From Streptomyces sp. NBC_01689 (GTDB lineage Bacteria > Actinomycetota > Actinomycetes > Streptomycetales > Streptomycetaceae): DNA of 64,000 bases. Below, piece after piece: positions 7,728 through 16,696 of this stretch (position 1 is its first letter; every line of letters starts with the position of its first letter). The stretch is from NCBI RefSeq assembly GCF_036250675.1, contig NZ_CP109592.1, positions 5,456,001-5,520,000 of the forward strand, in the 5' to 3' direction. The notes below the pieces were generated by a model. That model saw nothing but the letters and a program-made list of their open reading frames with translations, was not told the DNA's origin and did not search any database. Position numbers and translations under genes: made by a program.

Positions 7728-9140
7728 TCAGTCCTCCAGCGCGCGCAACTGCTCCAGGAACCACTGCGCCGGGGGCAGGGCCGTCGCCGCCGCGGCGAGC
7801 CGCTTCGTGCGCTCGGCCCGTTCACCGGCCGGCAGGGACAGCGCCTCGTGCAGGGCCCGCGCCGTGCCGACCACGTCGTACGGGTTGACCGGGACCGCGT
7901 CCTCGCCCAGTTCCTCGTACGCCCCGGCCTCCCGGGACAGCACCAGCACGCACCCCTCGTCGGAGACGACGGGCACCTCCTTGGCGACGAGGTTCATGCC
8001 GTCCCGGATGGGGTTGACGAGGGCCACGTCGGCGAGCCGGTAGGCGGCCAGCGAGCGGGCGAAGTCGTCCTTGACGTGAAGCACCACCGGGGTCCAGCCC
8101 GGCGTCCCGTACTCGGAGTTGATCTCCTCCGCCAGGGTCTGCACGGCGGCCGTGTAGTCCCGGTAGACCGCCAGGTCTTGGCGGGAGGGGTAGGCGAAGG
8201 CCACGTGGACCACCCGCTCCCGCCACTCGGGCCGGTCCGCCAGGAGCTGCCGGTACGCCAGCAGTCCCCGCACGATGTTCTTCGACAGCTCGGTGCGGTC
8301 CACCCGTACGATCGCCCGGCGGGCGCGGCCGTCGGGGCCCTCGCCGATCTGTGCGCGCAGCGCGGCCATCCGCTCGGCGACGTCCGGCTCGTGGGAGCGT
8401 CCGCGCAGGAAGTCCGCGTCCGCGCCGAGCCCGTGCACACCGACCCGGGTGTCGCCGAGTCCGCCGACGAGCGCCTCGCAGCAGGCGGTGAACGCGTCCG
8501 CCCAGCGGCGCGTCAGGAAGCCCAGCCGGTCCGCGCCGAGCATGCCGCGCAGCACCTGCCCGGCGATGTCGTCGGGCAGCATCCGGAAGTAGTCGACCGG
8601 CGCCCACGGGGTGTGCGAGAAGTGGCCGATGCGCAGGTCGGGCCGGAGTTCCCGGAGCATGCCCGGGACCAGGGTCAGGTGGTAGTCCTGCACGATCACC
8701 ACGGCGCCCTCGGCCGCCTCGTCCGCCAGGGCCCGGGCGAACGCGCCGTTGTAGGCCTCGTACGATGCCCACTGACGGCGGAACTCCTGGTCGAAGACCG
8801 GCTCCAGCGGCGTCTGGTACAGCATGTGGTGGACGAACCACAGGACGGAGTTCGCGATGCCGTTGTACGCGTCGGCGTGCACCGCGGCGTCGACGTCCAG
8901 CATCCGCACGCCGTCCTCGCCCACCCCGCGCCGGACCGCCTCGCGGTCACCCTCGCCGAGCGCCGAGCACACCCACAGCGCGCCCGCGTCCGGCCCGATC
9001 GCGGAGAGCCCCGACACCAGCCCGCCCCCGCCGCGCCTGGCCTGGAGCGAGCCGTCCTCGCCCACCTCGTAGGAGACCGGTCCGCGGTTGGACGCGACGA
9101 GGATCCGGTGGGTGCCGTGCGGTGAAGCCGTTGAAGCCAT
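7728..9140 (-). CDS. otsA: Trehalose-6-phosphate synthase
   Basis: 470 aa, a GT20 glycosyltransferase joining (UDP or GDP)-glucose to glucose-6-phosphate. Visible family motifs are ILVASNRGPVSYEV with RRGGGGLVSGL at the N-terminus, VQDYHLTLVPGMLRELRP, HFSHTPWAPVDYFRMLP, VDRTELSKNIVRGL, and the nucleotide-binding PIRDGMNLVAKEV near the C-terminus. Length matches single-domain bacterial OtsA; no phosphatase domain is fused. A TAGGTT hexamer lies seven bases before the ATG and no clear ribosome site is seen, so a leaderless transcript is likely. A hairpin at 9216 separates it from gpgS upstream on the same strand. Confidence 0.95.
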   Translation of the reverse strand: MASTASPHGTHRILVASNRGPVSYEVGEDGSLQARRGGGGLVSGLSAIGPDAGALWVCSALGEGDREAVRRGVGEDGVRMLDVDAAVHADAYNGIANSVLWFVHHMLYQTPLEPVFDQEFRRQWASYEAYNGAFARALADEAAEGAVVIVQDYHLTLVPGMLRELRPDLRIGHFSHTPWAPVDYFRMLPDDIAGQVLRGMLGADRLGFLTRRWADAFTACCEALVGGLGDTRVGVHGLGADADFLRGRSHEPDVAERMAALRAQIGEGPDGRARRAIVRVDRTELSKNIVRGLLAYRQLLADRPEWRERVVHVAFAYPSRQDLAVYRDYTAAVQTLAEEINSEYGTPGWTPVVLHVKDDFARSLAAYRLADVALVNPIRDGMNLVAKEVPVVSDEGCVLVLSREAGAYEELGEDAVPVNPYDVVGTARALHEALSLPAGERAERTKRLAAAATALPPAQWFLEQLRALED

Positions 9141-9215
9141 GCCTCGAAACCTAGCCCGGCACCGAAACGCTCAAACGTTCCCGTCGGCCGTATGCGACGA
9201 AGGACACGCGCCGGC

Positions 9216-9248
9216 GGGCGGTGGGACCCGTCGGGCCTCCCACCGCCC
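9216..9248 (-). terminator. Hairpin downstream of gpgS
   Basis: An 11-bp perfect stem (9216-9226 with 9238-9248) and an 11-nt loop that can itself fold lie 19 bp past the gpgS stop codon on the minus strand, ahead of otsA. Confidence 0.65.
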
Positions 9249-9266
9249 CCTCACCAGGGGCGCGGT

Positions 9267-10211
9267 TCACGCGGCCCTGCGTTCCACGTACTCGGAGATT
9301 TCGGCCATCGGGGGGCGTTCCTCCGTGTCCACCGAGTACGTGCGCGGCTCGAAACCGTCCTCGCCCCGCTCGAACTGGGTGAGGGACGGCCGGACGAGAT
9401 GACCACGGGCCAGCCGGAGCTGCGCCGTGCGGTAGATCGCGGCGGACATCCGGCCCAGCGCCTGCCCGTCCTGGTGCCGGTGGATGCGCTGGCCCACGTC
9501 GACCTGGGCCAGCGCGTCGAGACCCACCAGGTGCAGGGCGTCGACGAGCATGCCCAGTTCCACGCCGTACCCGACGGGGAAGGGCAGCCGCTCCAGCAGC
9601 GAGCGGCGGGCCGCGTACTCACCGCCGAGCGGCTGGACGAAGCCGGCCAGCTGCGGCCAGTGCATGTTCAGCAGCGGTCGGGCCATGAGCTCCGTGACCC
9701 GGCCGCCCTGGCCCGCGGCGCCGGCCAGCGGACGGTCGTACATCCCCTTGACGAGGTGCACGCCAGGATCGGTGAGCAGCGGGCCCACGATCCCGGAGAC
9801 GAAGTCCGACGAGAACTCCCTCAGGTCCGCGTCGATGAAACAGACGATGTCCCCGCTCGTCACGAGGAGCGACCGCCACAGGACCTCGCCCTTGCCGGGT
9901 ACGGCCGGGATGCGGGGCAGGATCTCGTCCCGGTGCACGACGCGCGCGCCCGCCGCGGCGGCCACCGCCGAGGTGCGGTCGGTCGAGCCCGAGTCGACGA
10001 CGACGATCTCGTCGACGAGGGGCACCCGGCGCATCAGGTCCGCACGGATGGCGGCGACGATCTCGCCGACCGTCTCCTCCTCGTTCAGCGCGGGCAGCAC
10101 GACGCTCACCGTGGAGCCCGAGGCACGTTTGGCGGACATGATCCGGTGGAGCGGGCGATCGGCCACGGACCAGGAGCGTGTGCCCAGCCAGCGCTCGACT
10201 TCCTTCAGCAC
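9267..10211 (-). CDS. gpgS: Glucosyl-3-phosphoglycerate synthase
   Basis: 314 aa, GTG start with GAGGAG about ten bases upstream. It is a GT-A fold, family GT81 type enzyme transferring glucose from a nucleotide donor to 3-phosphoglycerate, the first step to glucosylglycerate and, in mycobacteria, to methylglucose lipopolysaccharides. Supporting motifs are VSVVLPALNEEETVGEIV, VVDSGSTDRT, VPGKGEVLWRSL, the DxD-type metal site CFIDADLREF, VKGMYDRPL, and the acceptor-loop region QPLGGEYAARRS with PFPVGYGVELG. Placement beside trehalose genes fits a role in compatible solutes or glucan storage. No GpgP phosphatase gene is obvious next to it. It is divergent from thrC. Confidence 0.9.
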   Translation of the reverse strand: MLKEVERWLGTRSWSVADRPLHRIMSAKRASGSTVSVVLPALNEEETVGEIVAAIRADLMRRVPLVDEIVVVDSGSTDRTSAVAAAAGARVVHRDEILPRIPAVPGKGEVLWRSLLVTSGDIVCFIDADLREFSSDFVSGIVGPLLTDPGVHLVKGMYDRPLAGAAGQGGRVTELMARPLLNMHWPQLAGFVQPLGGEYAARRSLLERLPFPVGYGVELGMLVDALHLVGLDALAQVDVGQRIHRHQDGQALGRMSAAIYRTAQLRLARGHLVRPSLTQFERGEDGFEPRTYSVDTEERPPMAEISEYVERRAA

Positions 10212-10380
10212 GGTCTGCGGCTCCTCACTGTCTGATCACCCGGTCTCTCACGGTGTGATCCATCTCGCGGTTCGGACGACTATCTCAACTGTCCTGGCCT
10301 TCGGTTACAGTCTTGAACAACGCGGATGACCATCGCATGTCGTAGATCGTCCCGGACTGAAGACCAACAACCGAATACCG

Positions 10381-10533
10381 CTCATCCAGAGGGGCAGAGG
10401 GAAACGGCCCGATGAAGCCCCGGCAACCCTCCAGCCGGTCTCGTACCGATCATCACCGATCGCGTCGCGGGGCTCCCGGCTCGGGAAGGTGCCAAATCCG
10501 TCTCACGGCGAAGTGCGTCGTGAGGAAGATGAG
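10381..10533 (+). promoter_or_regulatory. SAM-I (S-box) riboswitch in the thrC leader
   Basis: The leader carries the S-box core in order: AGAGGG, then CGGCCCGATGAAGCC, CGGCAACCCTCC, and later GGTGCCAAATCC. P1 forms between CTCATC (10381-10386) and GATGAG (10528-10533). P4 forms between CTCACG and CGTGAG near 10502-10524. P3 is capped by AGCCGG and CCGGCT arms. The 3' strand of P1 runs directly into GAGGAGAAAGGG, the ribosome-binding region of thrC, so ligand control of translation is plausible. No U-tract terminator is visible. The core differs from the SAM-IV pattern that is also found in actinobacteria. Confidence 0.88.
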
Positions 10534-10552
10534 GAGAAAGGGCCTCGCCTCC

Positions 10553-11881
10553 ATGGCTGCGCAGACTGTCGCAAGCACTCCGGACACCGCGAACTCCACC
10601 GCCCCGGCCGCTTCCACCGGATCCGCCGGAACCGTCGATCTCGGTCCCGCCACGGCGCTCTCCTGCCGCGAATGCGGCCACCGGGTACCGCTCGGCCCGG
10701 TCTTCGCCTGCGAGGAGTGTTTCGGACCGCTCGAGATCGCCTACGACTTCTCGGCCTACGACACCGAAGAACTCCGGGCGCGCATCGAGTCCGGCCCCGC
10801 CAGCATCTGGCGCTACGCGCCGCTGCTCCCCGTTCCGGCCGACGTCGCCGACAAGCCGAACATCAACCCGGGCTGGACCAGGCTCGTCAAGGCAGACAAC
10901 CTCGCCCGCGAGCTGGGGGTCGACCCCGGCCGGCTCTTCGTCAAGGACGACTCCGGCAACCCGACGCACTCCTTCAAGGACCGCGTCGTCGCGCAGGCCA
11001 TCGAGGCCGCCCGCGCCTTCGGCTTCACCACCCTCTCCTGCTCCTCGACCGGCAACCTGGCCGGCGCGGTGGGTGCCGCCGCCGCCCGCGCCGGCTTCCG
11101 CTCCTGCGTGTTCATCCCGCACGACCTGGAGCAGGGCAAGGTCGTCATGGCCGCGGTCTACGGCGGCGAGCTCGTCGGCATCGAGGGCAACTACGACGAC
11201 GTGAACCGCTTCTGCTCCGAGCTGATCGGCGACCCGGCCGGTGAGGGCTGGGGCTTCGTCAACGTCAACCTGCGCCCGTACTACGCGGAGGGCTCCAAGA
11301 CCCTCGCGTACGAGATCTGCGAACAGCTCGGCTGGCGGCTCCCCGACCAGCTCGTCGTGCCGATCGCCTCCGGCTCCCAGCTGACGAAGGTCGACAAGGG
11401 GCTGCAGGAGCTGATCAGGCTCGGGCTCGTCGAGGACCGGCCCTACAAGATCTTCGGCGCGCAGGCCGAGGGCTGTTCGCCGGTGTCCGTCGCCTACAAG
11501 GCCGGCCACGACGTCGTACGGCCGCAGAAGCCGGACACCATCGCCAAGTCGCTCGCCATCGGCAACCCGGCGGACGGCCCGTACGTGCTGGACATCGCGC
11601 GCCGGACGGGCGGGGCCGTGGAGGACGTGAACGACGAGCAGGTGGTCGACGCGATCAAGCTGCTGGCCCGCACCGAGGGGATCTTCGCCGAGACCGCCGG
11701 CGGTGTGACGGTCGGCGTGACCAGGAAGCTCATCGAGAACGGGCTGCTCGACCCGACGCTCACCACGGTCGTGCTGAACACCGGCGACGGCCTGAAGACG
11801 CTGGACGCGGTGGCGGGCACGGGACTGACCGCGACCATCCGGCCGAGCCTGGACTCCTTCCGCGAGGCCGGTCTCGCGTAG
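10553..11881 (+). CDS. thrC: Threonine synthase
   Basis: 442 aa. It is a PLP-dependent lyase converting O-phosphohomoserine to threonine. The start is the ATG after AAAGGG and the riboswitch; upstream in-frame codons lie inside the structured leader. The N-terminus has a rubredoxin-like zinc ribbon (CRECGHRVPLG then CEECFGPLEIAYDF) found in the long threonine synthases. The PLP lysine is in NPTHSFKDR, and the phosphate-binding loop is SCSSTGNLAGAVGAAAARAG. VPIASGSQLTKV and the C-terminal ETAGGVTVGV complete the family pattern. Control by S-adenosylmethionine is unusual because threonine and methionine compete for homoserine. cysO follows 122 bp downstream and may be co-transcribed. Confidence 0.95.
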   Translation: MAAQTVASTPDTANSTAPAASTGSAGTVDLGPATALSCRECGHRVPLGPVFACEECFGPLEIAYDFSAYDTEELRARIESGPASIWRYAPLLPVPADVADKPNINPGWTRLVKADNLARELGVDPGRLFVKDDSGNPTHSFKDRVVAQAIEAARAFGFTTLSCSSTGNLAGAVGAAAARAGFRSCVFIPHDLEQGKVVMAAVYGGELVGIEGNYDDVNRFCSELIGDPAGEGWGFVNVNLRPYYAEGSKTLAYEICEQLGWRLPDQLVVPIASGSQLTKVDKGLQELIRLGLVEDRPYKIFGAQAEGCSPVSVAYKAGHDVVRPQKPDTIAKSLAIGNPADGPYVLDIARRTGGAVEDVNDEQVVDAIKLLARTEGIFAETAGGVTVGVTRKLIENGLLDPTLTTVVLNTGDGLKTLDAVAGTGLTATIRPSLDSFREAGLA

Positions 11882-12003
11882 CCGTCCGGCCGGGGAGGCC
11901 GCTCTCCGGCCACGGGCCCCCGGGAGGCCGGCCGCGCGGTTCCGCGCGCCCCTGCCGGGGTGCTCTCCAGTCGTACGCCACCATCCGACCGGGAGGTCAC
12001 CGC

Positions 12004-12279
12004 ATGAGCGTCAACGTCCGCATCCCCACCATCCTGCGCACCTACACCGGCGGCCGGTCCGAGGTGACCGCCGAGGGCGGCACCCTCGGCGAGGTGATCT
12101 CCGACCTGGAGAAGAACCACACGGGCATCGCCGCGCGCGTGCTGGACGACGAGGGCAGGCTGCGCCGGTTCGTCAACGTGTACGTGAACGACGACGACGT
12201 CCGTTTCGAACAGGGCCTGGAGACGGCGACGCCGGACGGCGCGGGCGTCTCGATCATCCCGGCCGTCGCCGGAGGCTGA
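12004..12279 (+). CDS. cysO: CysO-like ThiS/MoaD-family sulfur carrier protein
   Basis: 91 aa with a ubiquitin-like beta-grasp fold ending in the essential diglycine (PAVAGG). The match to mycobacterial CysO as I remember it is striking: VRIPTILR, TLGEVISDLEKN, RFVNVYVNDDDVRF. In that system the C-terminal glycine becomes a thiocarboxylate that delivers sulfide to O-phosphoserine through CysM, and the metalloprotease Mec releases cysteine. The usual partners mec and cysM are not in this window. The neighbour is thrC, and serC of the phosphoserine route is 46 kb away. GGAGG lies just before the start (GGGAGGTCACCGC then ATG). Protein identity is firm; the exact sulfur route is inferred. Confidence 0.9.
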   Translation: MSVNVRIPTILRTYTGGRSEVTAEGGTLGEVISDLEKNHTGIAARVLDDEGRLRRFVNVYVNDDDVRFEQGLETATPDGAGVSIIPAVAGG

Positions 12280-12285
12280 CGCCGG

Positions 12286-12316
12286 TTACCCACGGTGAGA
12301 TCATTACCGTGGGTAA
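12286..12316. terminator. Perfect 11-bp inverted repeat after cysO
   Basis: TTACCCACGGT and ACCGTGGGTAA are exact complements around a 9-nt loop, seven bases after the cysO stop codon. It probably ends the thrC-cysO transcript. A protein-binding role is possible because the arms are less GC-rich than the surroundings. Confidence 0.6.
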
Positions 12317-12340
12317 TGCCAATCACCGAGAGTTCATCGA

Positions 12341-12375
12341 ATTGCCCCCTCCGTGAGAGAAGCGGAGGGGGCAAT
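12341..12375. terminator. Strong 13-bp hairpin terminator
   Basis: A 13-bp perfect stem (12341-12353 with 12363-12375) and a 9-nt loop starting TGAGAGAA are followed by TCTGTAGGG. Together with the preceding repeat it insulates cysO from the cold-shock gene. The remaining ~350 bp to 12731 hold no gene and are unusually AT-rich for this genome (for example around 12420-12600), consistent with a long 5' leader or promoter of the cold-shock gene. Confidence 0.75.
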
Positions 12376-12731
12376 TCTGTAGGGTTGAGCGCGGTACGAT
12401 TGGGGAACCCGCCGCGTTTTCCATGCCGGGTGCATATGAGTTCACGTCCGGCCTGCGGTAAGAAGTAGCCAAAGTGACCGGCGTTTTTGAGCCTTATGTG
12501 GCGTTTATGGGGCCCGAGTTGCCCTGAATCTTCGCTGATCCTCCCTATATTCCCGATCGGCCGTGCCCAGAATTCTCGTCCGATTGACCTGTTGCAGACG
12601 GCAGTTGGACAGATACATTCAGCCGCGGTCGACGCGTTCCGGCGCACACCCCCAACCGTTGGGGGGTGGAGGTCTGACCCGGGTCCGCGAAGTGCGGTCC
12701 TGTGCAAGGGCCAGTAATAGGGGAGTTAGGC

Positions 12732-12938
12732 ATGGCTCAGGGCACCGTCAAGTGGTTCAACGCGGAGAAGGGGTACGGCTTCATCGCGGTCGACGGTGGT
12801 GCGGATGTTTTCGTCCACTACAGCGCGATTCAGATGGACGGCTACCGCACCCTGGAAGAGGGTCAGCGGGTCGATTTCGAGATCTCGCAGGGCCAGAAGG
12901 GGCCGCAGGCGGACATGGTCCGGCTCGCGACCGGCTGA
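12732..12938 (+). CDS. CspA-type cold-shock protein
   Basis: 68 aa, a single OB-fold cold-shock domain that binds single-stranded RNA or DNA and acts as an RNA chaperone. RNP1 is KGYGFI and RNP2 is VFVHYSAI; the N-terminus [11 protein letters not shown] is canonical. The start follows GGGGAG eight bases away; an in-frame codon 30 bp upstream would add an atypical extension. An AT-rich spacer of about 350 bp precedes it, which suits the long regulated leader known for csp genes. A stable hairpin follows the stop codon, so it is monocistronic. Confidence 0.95.
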   Translation: MAQGTVKWFNAEKGYGFIAVDGGADVFVHYSAIQMDGYRTLEEGQRVDFEISQGQKGPQADMVRLATG

Positions 12939-12967
12939 AGCACGCGCCGACTGACTGTTCGACGTGA

Positions 12968-13004
12968 CGAAGGGCTCGTATCCCCCTGGGGTGCGAGCCC
13001 TTCG
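12968..13004 (+). terminator. Hairpin after the cold-shock gene
   Basis: An 11-bp perfect stem (12968-12978 with 12994-13004, CGAAGGGCTCG arm) with a 15-nt loop that contains CCCC and GGGG and can extend the stem. It lies 30 bp after the csp stop codon. Confidence 0.75.
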
Positions 13005-13161
13005 GTATGTCCGCGAGTCCGCGCCCTCGGCGGGCCGGTGTGTCCGGATGCCCGTGCCCCGGTGCGTGCGCGTGCCCCCGCGAGGCCTCCGGCCCTCACC
13101 GGCGGGGCCCTCCGGGAGGCCGCCGTGCCGCCCGTGTTCACCTGGGGATCCTCCCGAGTCG

Positions 13162-13188
13162 CTTGCACTCGGCAGGGGCGAGTGCTAA
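13162..13188. promoter_or_regulatory. CIRCE operator 1 (HrcA) upstream of groEL
   Basis: The consensus is TTAGCACTC-N9-GAGTGCTAA. Here the left arm is CTTGCACTC (two mismatches), the spacer nine bases, and the right arm an exact GAGTGCTAA. The heat-shock repressor HrcA binds such elements in Streptomyces groE promoters. Confidence 0.88.
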
Positions 13189-13197
13189 TCATTGCGT

Positions 13198-13224
13198 TAG
13201 CACTCTGAAGGTGAGAGTGATAAC
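13198..13224. promoter_or_regulatory. CIRCE operator 2 (HrcA) upstream of groEL
   Basis: TTAGCACTC, a nine-base spacer, then GAGTGATAA: an exact left arm and one mismatch on the right. It follows the first CIRCE after nine bases, giving a tandem operator about 125 bp before the groEL start. Confidence 0.88.
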
Positions 13225-13242
13225 GAAGGACCGGGTCGGTGA

Positions 13243-14973
<1,731 letters not shown>

Positions 14974-15004
14974 TCCGCCTCCGGCTGATCACTGTCCTGA
15001 CGTT

Positions 15005-15046
15005 CCGAGGGCGGTACCCCCTTCTTCCAGGGGGTGCCGCCCTCGG
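15005..15046 (+). terminator. Strong groEL terminator hairpin
   Basis: A 17-bp stem (15005-15021 with 15030-15046) with one T-G wobble and an 8-nt loop TTCTTCCA, 31 bp after the groEL stop codon. Confidence 0.85.
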
Positions 15047-15203
15047 GCGTGTCCGGGGTCACAGAACACCCCGGAGGGCGCCGGAATGTCGCGCCGGACC
15101 GGGCGGTTGAGGGGACGGGTGGTCGATGCGCATGCACATACCGTGCGGAATGCCCGTCAACAGGCCACCGACGACCGAACGACCTCTCCGAGGAGCCCCC
15201 TAC

Positions 15204-16325
15204 GTGACTGCCAACGCCGCCTCCCGCGCCGCAGAGATCCTGTCCCGCCCCGTCTCCCTGAACGGTCTGACCGTCCCGAACCGGATCGTGATGGCACCGA
15301 TGACCCGGCAGTTCTCGCCGGGCGGTGTTCCGGGCGAGGACGTCGTCGGGTACTACGCCCGCCGCGCCGCCGCGGGTGTCGGCCTCATCGTCACCGAGGG
15401 CACGTACGTCGGCCACGATTCCGCCGGGCAGAGCGACCGGGTGCCGCGCTTCCACGGCGAGGAGCAGCTCGCGGGCTGGACGAAGGTCGCGGACGCGGTG
15501 CACGCGGCGGGCGGCACGATCGTGCCGCAGCTGTGGCACATCGGCATGGTGCGCGAGGCCGGCCAGCCCCCGTACGCCGACGCCCCGGCGGTCGGCCCGT
15601 CCGGTCTGACCACCGAGGGCGCCGAGGTCACCGGCAGGGCCATGACCCAGCAGGACCTGGACGACGTCATCGAGGCCTTCGCGAAGGCCGCGGCCGACGC
15701 GGAGCGCATCGGCTTCGACGGTGTCGAGCTGCACGGCGCCCACGGCTATCTGCTCGACCAGTTCCTGTGGTCCGGCACCAACCGCCGTACCGACGCGTAC
15801 GGCGGCGACCCGGTGGCCCGGGCCAGGTTCTCGGCGGAGATCACGGCCGCGGTCCGCGCCGCGGTCTCGCCGGACTTCCCGGTCCTCTTCCGCTACTCGC
15901 AGTGGAAGCAGCAGGCGTACGACGCCCGGCTCGCGGAGACCCCGGAGGAGCTGGAGGCGATCCTGGCCCCGCTGGCCGAGGCCGGTGTGGACGTCTTCCA
16001 CGCCTCCACCCGCCGCTACTGGCTCCCGGAGTTCGACGGCTCCGACCTGAACCTCGCGGGCTGGACGAAGAAGCTGACGGGCAAGCCGGCCATCAGCGTC
16101 GGATCGGTCGGCCTGGACGGCGAGTTCCTGAAGGCCTTCCAGGGCGAGGGTTCCTCCGTCCGGGGCATCGACGACCTCCTCGACCGCCTGGAGCGCGACG
16201 AGTTCGACCTCGTCGCCGTCGGCCGCGCGCTGCTCCAGGACCCCGAGTGGGCGGCGAAGGTCCTCGCGGGCCGCTTCGACGAGCTGAAGCCGTACGACGC
16301 GGCGGCCCTGCGCACGCTCAGCTGA
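15204..16325 (+). CDS. Old-yellow-enzyme family NADH:flavin oxidoreductase
   Basis: 373 aa from the GTG at 15204, which has GAGGAG upstream; the in-frame ATG at 15126 has no ribosome site. It is an FMN TIM-barrel ene-reductase that reduces activated C=C bonds with NAD(P)H. Landmarks are the N-terminal LNGLTVPNRIVMAPMTRQ, PQLWHIGMV, GFDGVELHGAHGYLLDQF, WSGTNRRTDAYGG, and the FMN phosphate-binding SVGSVGLDGEF with AVGRALLQDPEWA near the end. It appears monocistronic, between groEL and a carboxylesterase. The physiological substrate is unknown; relatives detoxify enones, nitro compounds or maleimides. Confidence 0.92.
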   Translation: MTANAASRAAEILSRPVSLNGLTVPNRIVMAPMTRQFSPGGVPGEDVVGYYARRAAAGVGLIVTEGTYVGHDSAGQSDRVPRFHGEEQLAGWTKVADAVHAAGGTIVPQLWHIGMVREAGQPPYADAPAVGPSGLTTEGAEVTGRAMTQQDLDDVIEAFAKAAADAERIGFDGVELHGAHGYLLDQFLWSGTNRRTDAYGGDPVARARFSAEITAAVRAAVSPDFPVLFRYSQWKQQAYDARLAETPEELEAILAPLAEAGVDVFHASTRRYWLPEFDGSDLNLAGWTKKLTGKPAISVGSVGLDGEFLKAFQGEGSSVRGIDDLLDRLERDEFDLVAVGRALLQDPEWAAKVLAGRFDELKPYDAAALRTLS

Positions 16326-16696
16326 CCTCCGGGCCCGACGCCCGGCCGCCCGCCCGACCCGGGGCCCGGCTCTTGGTCCGCGGCTCCGGGTCCGCCCACA
16401 GGATTCGCCCACGGGGCGCCCGCCCGCGGGCTCTCCCGGTCCCCGTACCGCCCGGTCCGGTCCCGCCTTCGGGTGAGGGCCGGCCGGCGGCGGGGAGCAG
16501 GCCGCGGATCCGCCGGACGGCCGGGCCGGGGCCGACGCGTGCCGGGCCCGCGCCTTTCGCGGGCCGGAACCGGCCGCCTTTCAGGGGCCGGGCCGGGGCA
16601 GGCGGGTGGGTGGAGCGGCGTGGCCGGCGACGGTTCGCGCGCGGTTTCGTACCGTGGGCGGGGTCGATGCGCCGAGCCGTCAGTGAGGGGTCACCC
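16326..16696. other. Intergenic spacer without a gene
   Basis: A GC-rich spacer with no convincing coding frame. A short hairpin (CCGGGC arm, 16329-16345) sits just past the reductase stop codon and may act as a weak terminator. The promoter of the esterase gene presumably lies in the last 60 bp, where GTGAGGGG precedes its ATG. Confidence 0.5.

Noticed and set aside
12280-12731. A hidden gene in the AT-richer spacer before the cold-shock gene
   Set aside because: Both strands give only short, poorly biased frames; the terminators and long leader explain the region better.
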